A stretch of 64,000 bases of DNA from Acanthochromis polyacanthus (taxonomy: Eukaryota > Chordata > Actinopteri > Pomacentridae), in NCBI RefSeq assembly GCF_021347895.1, contig NC_067126.1:29028482-29092481 (forward strand), written 5' to 3'. Both the position numbers and the translations under genes were made by a program. Positions 1 through 10,020 of the stretch are shown here, in pieces. Within the stretch, counting starts at the first letter, position 1; every line of letters starts with the position of its first letter. The notes under the pieces are model-generated. The model had not been told where the DNA came from. It saw only the letters and a program-made list of their open reading frames with translations, and did not search any database.

Positions 1-163
1 TTGACCTTTTCAACTGCTCTACTCTACTGGAAGCTGTTTAAATACTACCACAGCTCATCTTGTACTATACCACACTTATAGTCATCCTATTTATACTGTA
101 TGATAGTCTCCACATGTCATGTAAACATGTTTCACTTCTGCATTACCTGGGATCGACACAATT
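1..163. other. Unassigned flank left of the LINE
   Basis: No coding exon, RNA gene or repeat family is recognised here. It lies beyond the point where similarity to the RTE LINE reverse transcriptase stops (about 163), so it is the sequence flanking the LINE's truncated 3' end. Confidence 0.4.
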
Positions 164-342
164 GTACTTTTGTCATAAGCTTTCTCCAGATCTACAAAGA
201 CACAATGCAGCTCCTTCTGACCTTCTCTGTACTTGTCTATCAACATCCTCAAAGCAAATATTGCATCTGTTATACTCTTTCTTGGCATGAAACCATACTG
301 TTGCTCACAGATGTTCACCTCTGCCCTTAGTCTAGCTTCAAC

Positions 343-576
343 GGGGGTGGCATAGCTCAGTGGGTAGAGTGGCCGTCTTGTAACTGGAAGGCTGCCAGTT
401 CGATCCTCGGCCCGTCAGGCTCATGTAGAGGTGTCCCTGAGCAAGACACTGACCCCCTAATTGCTCCTGGTGGGTCGTGGTTAGCGCCTTGCATGGCAGC
501 TTCTGCCATCAGTGTGTGAATGTGTCGTATCATGTAAAGCGCTTTGGATCAAAGTGCTATATAAATACAACCATTT
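343..576 (+). mobile_element. tRNA-derived SINE with L2-like tail, inserted in the LINE
   Basis: The head has a pol III A box-like stretch (TAGCTCAGTGGGTAGAG) and a B box (CCAGTTCGATCC), as in a tRNA. The body ends in a GTAAAGCGCTTTGG...GTGCTATATAAATAC tail of the kind shared with L2-clade LINEs of fish. Removing it restores the continuous minus-strand LINE reading frame (RVV followed by EARLR). Only a 3-base repeat (AAC at 340-342 and 577-579) flanks it. It is younger than the LINE. Confidence 0.85.
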
Positions 577-715
577 AACTACTCTTTCCCATAGCTTCAT
601 CGTGTGGCTCATCAGCTTTATTCCTCTGTAGTTGCCACAACTCTTCACATCTCCCTTGTTCTTAAAGATGGGCACTAGCACACTTCTCCTACATTCCTCG
701 GGCATCTTCTCACTA

Positions 716-1999
716 TCACTTTATCACCCTAACCTGCTGCACGTCCTGCCCATCTCTGTCTCTCTGCCTTGCCAACCTGTACAGACCAGTCTCTCCATCC
801 TTACTGTCCAACCTAGCATACAAGTCATCGTAAGTCCCTTGTTTGGCCTTTGCCACCTCTACTTTCACCTTACGCTGCATCTCCCTGTACTCCTGTCTAC
901 TCTCTTCAGTCCTCTCAGTGTCCCACTTCTTCTTAGCTAACCTCTTTCTCTGGATCCACTCCTGCACCTCCTCATTCCACCACCAAGTCTCCTTATCTCC
1001 TTTCCTTCCAGATGACACACCAAGAACTCTCCAACCTGTCTCCCTGATCACATTTGCTGTAGTTGTCCAGTCATCTGGAAGCACCTCCTGACCATCCAAA
1101 GCCTGTCTCAACTCTTTCCTGAAAGTCATACAACACTCTTCCTTTTTCAGCTTCCACCATTTGGTCCTCTGCTCTGTCTTTGACCTCTTCATCTTCTTCA
1201 CCACCAGGGTCATCCTAGACACCACCATTCTATGCTGTCTGGCTACACTCTCACCTACCACTACTTTGCAGTCACTGATCTCCTTCAGATTACACCGTCT
1301 ACACAGGATGTAGTCTACCTGTGTGCTCCTACCTCCACTCTTATAGGTCACCCTATGTTCCTGCCTCTTCTGGAAGAAAGTACTCACGACAGCCATTTCC
1401 ATCCTTTTTGCAAAGTCAACCACCATCTGTCCTTCTGCGTTCCTCTCCTGGATACCAAACCTGCCCATGACCTCCTCATCATCTCTGTTTCCTGCACCAA
1501 CATGTCCGTTGAAGTCTGCAGCAATGACAACTCTCTCACTTCTACGGATACTCTGTATCACTTCATCAAGGTCCAACCAGAATTTCTCCTTCTCCTCCTG
1601 CTCACATCCTACCTGTGGAGCATACCCACTAACAACATTGAACATCACACCTTCGATTTCTAGCTTCAGGCTCATCACTCGATCTGACACTCTTTTTACC
1701 TCCAGGACATTCCTAACAAACTCCACCTTCAAGATAACTCCTACTCCATTTCTCTTCATATCTACACCATGATAGAACAACTTGAACCCTGCTCCTAAAC
1801 TTCTAGTTTTACTACCTTTCCACCTGGTCTCCTGGACACACAGTATGTCCACCTTCCTCCTCTGCATCATGTCAACCAGCTCTCTACCTTTTCCTGTCAT
1901 AGTTCCAACATTCAAAGTCCCTACTCTCAGTCCAAGACTCTTGGTGTTCCTCTTCTCTCTTCCTACGAACACACCTTCCCCCCCTCCTTCTTCGACCAA
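716..1999 (-). CDS. LINE-encoded AP-like endonuclease ORF (RTE clade), pseudogenised element
   Basis: This open frame of 427 codons belongs to the RTE LINE. The N-terminal 230 residues or so are an exonuclease-endonuclease-phosphatase fold. Visible motifs are LNVGTMTGKG near the start, the metal-binding QETRW, GYAPQ, ADFNGHVG, TYKSGGRSTQVDYIL, and a late QHRMV where other members of the superfamily have SDH. In a live element this domain nicks target DNA for target-primed reverse transcription. The C-terminal part (rich in K, R and W) is the linker leading to the RT. The frame stops at tandem stop codons just where the RT should begin, because the N-terminal RT section is deleted. The true start is uncertain: an overlapping frame at 1884-2093 appears to be a frameshifted upstream part. 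Confidence 0.8.
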   Translation of the reverse strand: MVEEGGGEGVFVGREKRNTKSLGLRVGTLNVGTMTGKGRELVDMMQRRKVDILCVQETRWKGSKTRSLGAGFKLFYHGVDMKRNGVGVILKVEFVRNVLEVKRVSDRVMSLKLEIEGVMFNVVSGYAPQVGCEQEEKEKFWLDLDEVIQSIRRSERVVIAADFNGHVGAGNRDDEEVMGRFGIQERNAEGQMVVDFAKRMEMAVVSTFFQKRQEHRVTYKSGGRSTQVDYILCRRCNLKEISDCKVVVGESVARQHRMVVSRMTLVVKKMKRSKTEQRTKWWKLKKEECCMTFRKELRQALDGQEVLPDDWTTTANVIRETGWRVLGVSSGRKGDKETWWWNEEVQEWIQRKRLAKKKWDTERTEESRQEYREMQRKVKVEVAKAKQGTYDDLYARLDSKDGETGLYRLARQRDRDGQDVQQVRVIK

Positions 2000-2239
2000 C
2001 AGTTGTTAATTTTCCAACGGCACCCTGTAGGTCGACAGCACCGATGGCGGTCGTTGTTAACCCGGGCCTCGACCAATCCGGTATGGAAGTCATGATTCAC
2101 ATGTTTGATTTGGCCAAAGTTTTACGTCGGATGCCCTTCCTGACACAACCCTCTGTATTTATCCGGGCTTGGGACCGGCACAATAAGACACTGGCTTGTG
2201 TCCCCTTGCGGCTACATTATAAGTTGTAAGATGTGTACA

Positions 2240-2600
2240 GATACCAAATCATGTGATCTAAATATGTAACGGTAGGCTCGAATTGATGCAGCTCAATCAA
2301 CTGTTCCTTTATCATTTCCAACGGATTAGTTCAGGTAAATTTGTAGTAGGATCACAATCATGTAAATCAGTCAACTGACCAGCTTGTCATGGTTACAAGC
2401 ACTGCCGCCCGCTAGATCTAGCAATGGGAAATCCTTAACAAAGTGAATCCATACTATCAGCCACATCACTGCCAAAATCTAATCAATTTGTCCTTGTGTC
2501 ATTTCTGACTTTCTCTGAAAATTTCATCCAAATCCGTTGGTTCGTTTTTGAGTAATGTTGCACACTGACAGACAGATTCACAGACAAACTGCTGACCATC
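2240..2600. repeat. Interspersed repeat of unnamed fish family
   Basis: A non-coding stretch with phrases I associate with a dispersed teleost repeat, for example AAAATTTCATCCAAATCCGT followed by a GTTTTTGAGTAATGTTGC and CAGACAGA run at the right end. It includes the 25-bp string at 2339-2363 that recurs at 14903-14927. No ORF or terminal repeats were found. Family name unknown. Confidence 0.45.
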
Positions 2601-2711
2601 ACACATTCAGTCAGTTGAGAAATGTGAAAGTTATCCTGCTTTTCATCCACAGAAACCACAGCTCCTCACTTTACTTCTCTCAGCTCATTCAGATCATCAC
2701 AGTTTTCAAAC

Positions 2712-2886
2712 CTGTTGTGTGTAACTGTATCTCTGGTTTCCAGACGTTATTCAGCAGACTGCGCTGACGATCAATCTCCTCCTGGTACTGGACGATGAGT
2801 TTCTCAAACTCTGTGGATATTTCTTCAGCAGCAGCAGCTAATCGCTTGTTGATAAAGACTCTCAGATTGTGGACTGAACTCATCAT
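2712..2886 (-). CDS. First coding exon of a fish C2H2 zinc-finger gene (orphan or partial)
   Basis: The exon begins ATGATG and encodes about 58 residues (SSVHNLRVFINKRL..., then EEIDRQRSLLNNVWKPEIQL). This is the conserved N-terminal, coiled-coil-like module (EISTEFEKLIVQYQEEI) found ahead of the zinc-finger exon in many teleost KRAB-less C2H2 genes. It ends at a good donor (ACAACAG/GTTTGA) in phase 1. No C2H2 array (CxxC...HxxxH) occurs in the 2.7 kb downstream, which is filled by repeats and a LINE. The gene either continues past the left edge or is an orphan exon. Confidence 0.75.
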
Positions 2887-2999
2887 TACTTAAAGTGACA
2901 AAATATTAATCGGAGACATGTCAAAACAACCGTCTGTAAAAACTTCTTCACATCAGTACGCGTTAGCAACGGTTTGATTAAGCTAACGGTAACAACGGT

Positions 3000-3025
3000 T
3001 GACGTCACTTCCGGCGCATGCAACG
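3000..3025 (-). promoter_or_regulatory. CRE/ETS/NRF1-like promoter cluster of the zinc-finger exon
   Basis: About 115 bp upstream of the zinc-finger ATG lie, in direct succession, a consensus CRE (TGACGTCA, 3000-3007), an ETS site (ACTTCCGG, 3007-3014) and an NRF1-like GCGCATGC (3014-3021). Such dense clusters mark TATA-less housekeeping promoters. Assignment to the minus-strand exon is by proximity. A plus-strand partner is not seen. Confidence 0.55.
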
Positions 3026-3225
3026 TAAAAAAAAAAATAACAACGATAATAATAAATGATTCAAAGTCGTAAAAGTAAAAGCAATAAATTATCCAAAATA
3101 CAAAAATTCCAAATGGGACATTTTCTTTTTTTGAAATGTCAGTATTAATATTGTCCATCATGTGACAGTACACAGACTGAAAGTATGCTCTAAAATGTAC
3201 ATAAGACATTGCAAAAATCATAATA

Positions 3226-3560
3226 AAATCATCCATCCATCCATTCTCTATACACCGCTTTATTCTCACCAGGGTCGTGGGGGGAGACTGGAGTCTATCC
3301 CAGCTGACTTGGGCGAAGGCAGTGGACACCCTGGGCAGGTCGCCAGTCTGCAGAAAGATCCCAGGCCGGGATTTGAACCGGGGATCTAATTAAAGTAATT
3401 CAATTGAATTAAAAATGATTAAAAGCAAGCAACGGTCTAGGTAAATTATAAGATACTGTGCAGATTTCATGCATAGGCCTGTAAGAAAATAAATGTTTTT
3501 AACCTGGATTTAAAAGTGTCTACATTTAGTGAAAGGTTAATCTCCAAAAAGAATGTGCTT
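3226..3560. repeat. Teleost interspersed repeat with nested internal piece
   Basis: It starts with (ATCC)n at about 3231-3243, then a stretch with GGGTCGTGGGGGGAGACTGG and TATCCCAGCTGACT, and ends with AAAGATCCCAGGCCGGGATT at 3354-3373. Downstream, AACCTGGATTTAAAAGTGTC belongs to a second family. The same pair of families lies side by side at 47060-47600, so these are two fragments of a nested repeat. Family names are not assigned. Confidence 0.6.
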
Positions 3561-3681
3561 GGATTAAACTGAAAAATCTGAAGATTTTAGAAGGTACTGG
3601 ATTTGTTACGACTTCAAGAAAGAAAGAAAAAAAGAAAGTCATGTGTCATTAAATTTCTTTCAATCTCGACTTACAGACTCT

Positions 3682-4060
3682 ATATAGTCTATAGGTGTAC
3701 TCAATGGTCTAAAAATTATTAGACCACCCTTGTCATCAAAAACAATGAATGTGCAATCAAGCACTAACTCCTGTGTGTATTATGTGACTAAAACAGACAG
3801 AAAAGGAAACATGGAATGCTTAAAAGCACTGTTTTTGGGTGTACAATGCTAGAGCTATTGATGTAAGAACTTAAGTGATTTTGGTTATTATCAAGAAAGC
3901 CATGGAAAATGTCTAGATATGAGCATTTAAATTAAACTCTTATGAGCTATTTTTGTTGTAATCATTATATTTGTCCAAACAAATGTACTTTTAGTTATAC
4001 CACCCATTGAAATGAACAAAATGAAAAAGGATGGTCTAACATTTTTTTCTATGACTATAT
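3682..4060. mobile_element. Non-autonomous Tc1-like DNA element (MITE)
   Basis: The left part (GGTCTAAAAATTATTAGACC) and right part (GGATGGTCTAACATTTTTTTC, then ATGACTATA) are imperfect inverted copies. Between them is A+T-rich non-coding sequence of about 350 bp. The body matches my recollection of a widespread fish Tc1-like MITE. There is no transposase ORF. Confidence 0.6.
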
Positions 4061-5233
4061 AAGCAAAGGTTTGTGGTACAATGCAGAGGTGTTCATCAGG
4101 AAGTGGTTAGTTGAAATGTCTATTTGTGAGTTTCCAGCTTGATACAGCTGAAATTGTAAACGACGTTGGTGATTTGCAATGCAAAAACCTGGGATGATGC
4201 TGACACTGGACACCATGTGATACCAAGAGTTTAATACCTTTATTAGAATGTTTCAAACAAAAAAATGTGTAAATGGAAAGTAAAAAAGTCACTTCAAACA
4301 TTTAACATGCAAGCTGCTCTTCCAAAGTATGGTAACAAAGAGAACTCAATTTATTCTTGTAATTATTTGCAGTATTCCTTAATTCTAGTTTGTCTTAGTT
4401 CACATTTTATTATTTACATTTGCCAGTTTTGTATCAAGTTAATATAATTCTGCCAATAATTGTTCACATTGTTTTAGCTAATACCTAACATAGATTAACA
4501 TTAATCATAATTATTAATAATAATAATTCTGGGTTTATTTATGTGGTAAGAAAAAACAAAAACAGTTCAGAATTTAAAGGAAAAAACTGTAGAAAATGCA
4601 TACATCAAAACAAAAACATATTTAAATGTATTAATAAAAGCACTGAGTGACAACAGACAGAAAAATATATATCTAGTAGATAGTGCAAACTAAATATAGT
4701 GTTTACTCATTGCAAATTATTTGTGCTATTACATACGTTTAAAAAAATAATAGAAAAAAGTACGGCTCTGAAATTTATTCAGTCAATTTTAGCTGCTCTT
4801 AATATGGCAAGAAGCATTAATGCAAAAATATATATTAAAATGAGTACAGTGTGTTGTTTTCATTGAGCTTTACTTGAAAATGTTTTTTTTCTTTTAATCT
4901 TACATATTTCAATATTTGTTTCTGCTACGAGCCAGTGTATCGTTCAGTGACACATGTTGCTATTTATGTTGGCTGCTGTCTGTGGTGAAGAGAAGACACC
5001 ATTCAGCTATGTAGATACACACAAAAAAAGAGTTTTCATAAGAACATTAAATTAAAAACATTAAATTAAATTATGCAATAAAATTATCAATTAAACATTT
5101 TTTCCTTCATCTTTGATGAGTAAACACAACCAGTAGGTGTCAGTATTTATACAGTAATATGGTTCTTCTCTTTCAATGGACATGCACTATTAGAATGTGT
5201 CAAACATTACTGAAGGTTTTGATGATAAATCCT
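4061..5233. other. Intergenic and probable cflar 3'UTR
   Basis: An A+T-rich stretch without coding potential. It should include the cflar 3'UTR on the minus strand. Several minus-strand AATAAA signals are possible (plus-strand TTTATT, for example near 4770 and 4535), and the used one cannot be told. No repeat was recognised. Confidence 0.4.
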
Positions 5234-8200
5234 TCATTCCAAGTAAAGATGCTTCCTTAAAGTATGTTTTACATCTATGTAATAGTTTTCATCAGGATGC
5301 CTTCTGTTGTGTTCAAAGACGGCCCCGTTCACCTGCGTATGAACATCAACCAGATGAGTTTTCCTGTCAAAACAGAAACAGGGAAATAGTTGAGCTTATA
5401 TGAAAACCACATGAGTAGATGTTGCATTTGCTGTTGAGTATTTGAACGTACCTCCTTTGAGCTCTTTCTAATGCGTCTGTCAGGGCCTTCAGGTAAACCG
5501 AGCGATGTTGTCCTTGCTCCAGCTGACATTCGTCTGTCCAGCAGTGACTCCAGAACACATCTGCATCCGTAGGGATAGAATGGCACATGGGGTGTCCACC
5601 GCCGCCATCTGTCTCGAGATCCTCATCCCGGTGCTCCGTCCTGGGGCAGGGCATATACTCTGGAGCGCTGTACCTCTGGATGAAGAAGAGCTTGGGCTTA
5701 CCAGACAGCATGGGGCACTCTTCAGCGGTGAACAGACGTCTGACAGTGTCCATAGGTAGACCTCTGCCAAACATGTCTGTACCCAAGAGATGATCGGCTG
5801 TACCACGGCTAATGATGCAGCAGACGAAAGCATCACCGCTGTGGTTCTCCCGCCGTCTGATTCTTTCACTGAGAGTTGAAAGAGTGTCATCAGCACTCAG
5901 CCACTTGAAGAGAATCACGCTGAAGTGAAGAGCCTTAAATGTCTGTTCCAACATCTCTGAGAGACCGAGGAAAGATGAAACACAGATTTAAGGGTCACCT
6001 TGATGAGAAATGCTTAAAAAGATACATGTATTGTGTAGTGATTATACATAGAATATGATTAGCTGACTAGTTGTTTTAGTTTTAATTCGAACACTATGTA
6101 TCAATGATACATGTAATTAAGTACTTTTACTCTAGTGGTGGACTTGTGTACAATTTTGAGGCACTTTTCTCAAATATTTGAAATTTTTACTACTTTATAC
6201 TTCTACGTGACTATATTGTAAAGGGAATCCTTGCATTTTTTACTACACTACATTGACTTGGCAACTTTAGCTAGTCTTCAGAATGAATATTTTACATAAA
6301 AACATGCATGGTAAAATTTTAAAAAACCGCACATTGCTCCTGTTTTGTTTCTCAATGTTTTTGGTTTGAGATTTATGGTACTTTCTACAACATTTCCTTC
6401 AATTCCTCACTTGGTTGTGTTTAAATAACAGTTTGAAGGTAAAAGAGGTAAAATTATCTATCATTTCACAAAACATGCAAACATAAGAAAGATGTTCTAA
6501 CTAATTATTATTAACGTTTTTAACTCTGTAAAGCTTTGGAGGGGACCTGACCCACCAAACAAATTAGCATTAAAAATTAAAATTATCTCCATCTAGGTCA
6601 GCTACAGTAGTAAAGAACTACCTGGACACTGATGCATCAGTATTAAGCATCTATTACATGGTAATTATACTTTGTATTTTTACATGCACGACTTTTACTT
6701 GTAATGGAGTACTTTTACGTCACGTTATGAGTAATGTTACTAAGTGTCTCACCTCCATCGTTGCCCACGCAGTCAATAATCACACAAACTCCTCTGGGAT
6801 TAGTGTTAAATTTGTAGCAATCGAGTTGAGCCTGAAATGCAAAGAGGCAAGCAAAGAAGTTTCATTAATGCACTCGACTAACTCTAACTCACTCTCAAAT
6901 ACAGAAAATATGCCCTCAGAGTGAGCAAGAATCTTACCTCACATCTCCGCTCTCTGTACACAGGTGTGTTTACTCTGGGTGCTGACAAAAAGAAAAAAAA
7001 ATAATTAGTGAAATTGAAAAACATGGGTAACTTGGGAGTTTCCAAATGTTACACAGTTACTGTAAAGCCCCATGTGACATACTGTTGACCTAAATCTGTC
7101 CCCCTGGGTTTATTTTGACAAACAGTATCTCAGGTATCTACTGTTAAAAAAAAGCTTCATAGTAGCTAGAAATTACTAAAATGTAAACTGTCATACCGGT
7201 GCGGAAATACGGTCTTTGTCTTTCTGGCTGTAGAAGAAGCAAAGAGAAGAGTTTTTTTTAACAACTATTACTTTACTGACAGAAAATAATAGGATATAAT
7301 ATTAAACAGCTGTTGTCAGTGTTTTACTCACAGACGCTCTATAGTTTTGCTGAGGAGAAATCGGTTCAGGTAGCCCAGCTGTTAACAAATAAACAGATAA
7401 ATTTAAGTGACATGCTATGAATTAATATGTAGTTTTTTAGTTTTCTGGTCAAAAAACCAGTGTGATGAAGTTAAGATAGACAGAAAGAAACACGAGAATT
7501 ACAAAAAGCAATACAGGGATAAAAATAAAAGCTACAATAATAAAAAAGTTCTCATAGAGACAATATGCCTGTGAAATTTACATATGGATAAGAACAGTGA
7601 TGGCATGATGAGCTTACATGTGGATATATACACATACGACTTGATGAATTTACACCAGAGTGAGAATGCGTGAGTGAATGAATAGTGGATTCATTGTAAA
7701 GCGCTTTGGGTGTCTTGAAAAGCGCTATATAAATGTAACCATTATTATTATTACTATTATATATATATATACAAGTATAGCATGGAGGACAATGTACCCA
7801 CAATTCTGTTATTGCAGTCAAAAAAGACAAGTGCTTAACCCAATATTATTACATATGAAGAGCTGTAAGAGAACAGTGTTATATCTTCTTGACTGATCTG
7901 GAAGAGCTGTAAAAGGGAGAACACAGTTTTACATTTTCCTTGGGTTGCACTGGAGCAAACTTTGATTGTTTGCGAGGAGCTGGAGAAAATATAGAGTCAA
8001 GGGAAGACGTGACACCGGAACACCTGTAAGGAAAAGAAAAGCCAGTATTAAGCGATGATGTGACACTGGACGAGCTACAGGGGGAGGAAAATGTGTCAGA
8101 TGATGTTGCTGTAATTTGAAAAAAAAAAAGAGCTGTCAACACACATAGCGCATTGCAGCTTCCTGTGCAGCTGTAGACCAGTCAGAGCATCCATGTCGAC

Positions 8201-9799
8201 CCCTATCTAACAACAAAAGTGCATGAGAGCATCATAACTGAAGCATGCAGCTGTAAAAGTAGGTTTGATGAATCACATTTTGTTTTATGTCATGTGGACA
8301 ACCAGGTGTGCACGGCTCATTTTCCTGGGGAAAGGGATGGCAGCAGAAATCCCTATGGGAAGAAGGCAAGCCAGCAGATGATGTGATGCCCTGAACAATG
8401 TTTGGTTGGGAAATCCCGGATCCTGCATTCATGTGGATGCTACTTAGGCGCATACCACCAACGCAAACATTCCTGCAGACCAATAAAGAATGCTCAAGAA
8501 TGGTTGCTTATGAATTGTTTGAGGAAGATAACAAAGAGTTAAAGGTGTTTTTTTGCCTGAAAAGTCTCCAGATCTTAATCAAATCGAGCATCTGCGGGAT
8601 GTGCTGCACAAACATGTCTGATCCATGGAGGACCCACCTGCAACTTACAGGACTAGACGGATTTTCTGCAAACATGTTGGTGCCGGATATCACAGCACAC
8701 CTTAAGAGGTCTTGAATGATCACAGCTGTTTTCCGAACACAAAGGGGAACTACACACTATTAGGCACGTGGTTTTAAAGTTGTGGCTGACAGGTGTATAA
8801 TATTGTCATGCATCAGTAGTGTGACGCACATAAAATCCAAAAACAACATTTTCAGTTCCCTTATCTGCATTTTCCCACGAAAAGAATCCGAAACCATTCA
8901 CACTCTGCATGTACTATATAAATGTCACAAACCAGTTTTTGTCAAGGCTCATTTCAAGTCATTCAGTATAAAAAGTAAAATTCCAGCTCACCTGACATCT
9001 TGTAAGTGGCCACTTTTTTGGCGAGATCTATCCTGCCAATTTGAGTCAAATTATCCTTCACGATGTCGACTCTTTCGGGTGAAACTAAATCGAGCTTTTC
9101 GAGTTCAACTATCACATCCAGGAAATTCTGTCATAGAAGAGAAACGGGGAACTTGTGATCGTTCATGTGTCAGAATGGAAGATGAAGTCATTGTGATATT
9201 CAATCAAGAAGGGAAGTCCTTCAAACTACATTAGAAGTAAAGTCCCCACACAAACACAAGGACTTTAGAGTGAAACCTAAAACCATTTTTTTTTTACCTT
9301 TGCATTCTCAATCCTCTCACGGGACAATGTGTGGCTCAACAAGAATTTAAAATCCTCCACATCAGCAATGACCAGATCCTCACTTATATTCACCATCAGC
9401 ACTCTGTAAGGAGAATGACTGCATTAAAAAACAAAGAGTAGAAGCTTAAAACGCATATCAACCATCTTTGAACACATCTTACCTGAATCTTGGGAGAAGC
9501 TGTCTGTATGTCAGACTCCTTTCTACTTCTTCTCTGCTCACTTTAAGCACTCTCTTCAGGATATCAAAACGTCCCAATCTCCACATGAGCTCTTCCAGAA
9601 AAAGATGGGCGTTTTCCTGGCACATCATTTTAGATTTCAACATCTCCTTCACAGAAGCCACACTGCAGTCTGCGTCCAGCCTCTCGCACAGGTAGCAGAG
9701 TCTCCTGCGTTCACAGCTGCTCAGGGAATCCAGTATTTCATTGATCTGTTGAAGGTGATCAGGAAATTCCACGGCCTGCACAGTGCTGGAGACTATCAT
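5234..9799 (-). CDS. cflar: CASP8 and FADD-like apoptosis regulator (c-FLIP, long form)
   Basis: c-FLIP joins the death-receptor complex and tunes caspase-8 activation. Exons in transcription order, all with GT/AG sites and matching phases: 9799-9483, 9403-9298, 9127-8992, 8108-7933 (end uncertain), a microexon 7906-7894 or 7862-7853, 7378-7332, 7227-7197, 6981-6938, 6831-6753, 5956-5452 and 5363-5234 (stop). The total is about 526-527 residues (human 480). Two death-effector domains are encoded by the first three exons (INEILDSLSSCERRRLCYLC; ...DLVIADVEDFKFLLS). The caspase-like domain starts at GVCVIIDCVGNDG. The active-site His is Arg (CCIISRG) and the active-site Cys is Tyr (FFIQRYSAP), so it is a pseudoprotease, as in mammalian FLIP. 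LETD/G resembles the caspase-8 cleavage site that yields p43-FLIP. The C-terminus (VKHTLRKHLYLE) is conserved. Confidence 0.92.
7655..7775 (+). repeat. L2/SINE 3' tail with (ATT)n/(TA)n, in cflar intron
   Basis: GTAAAGCGCTTTGGGTGTC then GAAAAGCGCTATATAAATG and a (ATT)n, (AT)n microsatellite form the characteristic 3' end shared by fish L2 LINEs and their SINEs. The head is not recognisable, so this is a 5'-truncated copy. Confidence 0.75.
7853..7932 (-). other. cflar: Duplicated acceptor/microexon region in the cflar linker
   Basis: Two similar blocks lie in tandem: 7853-7890 and 7893-7932. On the minus strand each shows TTACAG/CTCTTC, a pyrimidine-rich acceptor followed by the same six bases. 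A 13-nt exon (7906-7894) or a 10-nt exon (7862-7853) would each start in phase 0, end in phase 1 and bring the linker into frame with the next exon. Which is used, or whether the upstream exon reads through, cannot be decided from sequence. Confidence 0.4.
8265..8799 (+). mobile_element. Tc1/mariner transposon remnant in cflar intron
   Basis: A decayed transposase on the plus strand, opposite to cflar. Translation in shifting frames gives a late DDE motif region (KSPDLNQIEHLRDVL at about 8563-8608) followed by a C-terminal stretch. The right end, TTAGGCACGTGGTTTTAAAG then GGTGTATA, looks like the terminal repeat of a fish Tc1/mariner family. The 5' end and the first catalytic Asp region are missing or unreadable, and frameshifts and stops are frequent. 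Confidence 0.75.
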
Positions 9800-10020
9800 A
9801 CTGAGAACTAAAGAACGATCTCAACACATATACCTGTAAACCGGATCGGATTAAAAATGTTTAGTCCCAAGTTCCACAAACATTCACGAAAACAGATGAA
9901 TGAATGTATCGTTAACTAAAGAGAGCACAGAACTAATTTACCTTACAGCCGTGAAAACATGTAAGAGCCGGAATTGAGGAAACCACGGAGGAAAATGACG
10001 CAGACTTAAACAATCTTGCT
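9800..10020 (-). other. cflar: Probable cflar 5'UTR, non-coding exon 1 and intron
   Basis: Upstream of the ATG at 9799 the minus strand shows a possible acceptor (GGTTTACAG, near 9837) and, further up, a possible non-coding exon ending in CTGTAAG/GTAAAT near 9945. Splice signals are reasonable but no transcript evidence is available, and there is no TATA box at the expected place. Confidence 0.4.

Larger units (their letters stand above)
163..2210 (-). mobile_element. RTE-type non-LTR retrotransposon (LINE), degraded
   Basis: A LINE on the minus strand. Its 5' untranslated part lies at about 2000-2210, an AP-like endonuclease ORF at 716-1999, and reverse-transcriptase pieces at 577-713 and 163-342. 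The RT pieces carry the typical NYRGIKLMSHTMKLWERV and QQYGFMPRKS motifs and then FVDLEKAYD, which ends abruptly near 163. Fish gene sets often mislabel such ORFs craniofacial development protein 2-like. From my recollection of the family, about 100 codons are missing between the end of the endonuclease ORF (VRVIK) and the SEKMPEE stretch near 713. A SINE at 343-576 splits the RT. The copy is inactive. Confidence 0.85.

Noticed and set aside
349..410. A functional tRNA gene
   Set aside because: The A and B boxes belong to a SINE head. The stretch continues into a SINE body with an L2-like tail and sits inside a LINE.
3162..3389. A 75-codon frame ending in DPRPGFEPGI
   Set aside because: The frame runs through a common fish interspersed repeat, which often yields this kind of spurious peptide.
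5489..5896. A 135-codon minus-strand frame overlapping cflar
   Set aside because: It is another frame of the cflar caspase-like exon, whose own frame matches the family.
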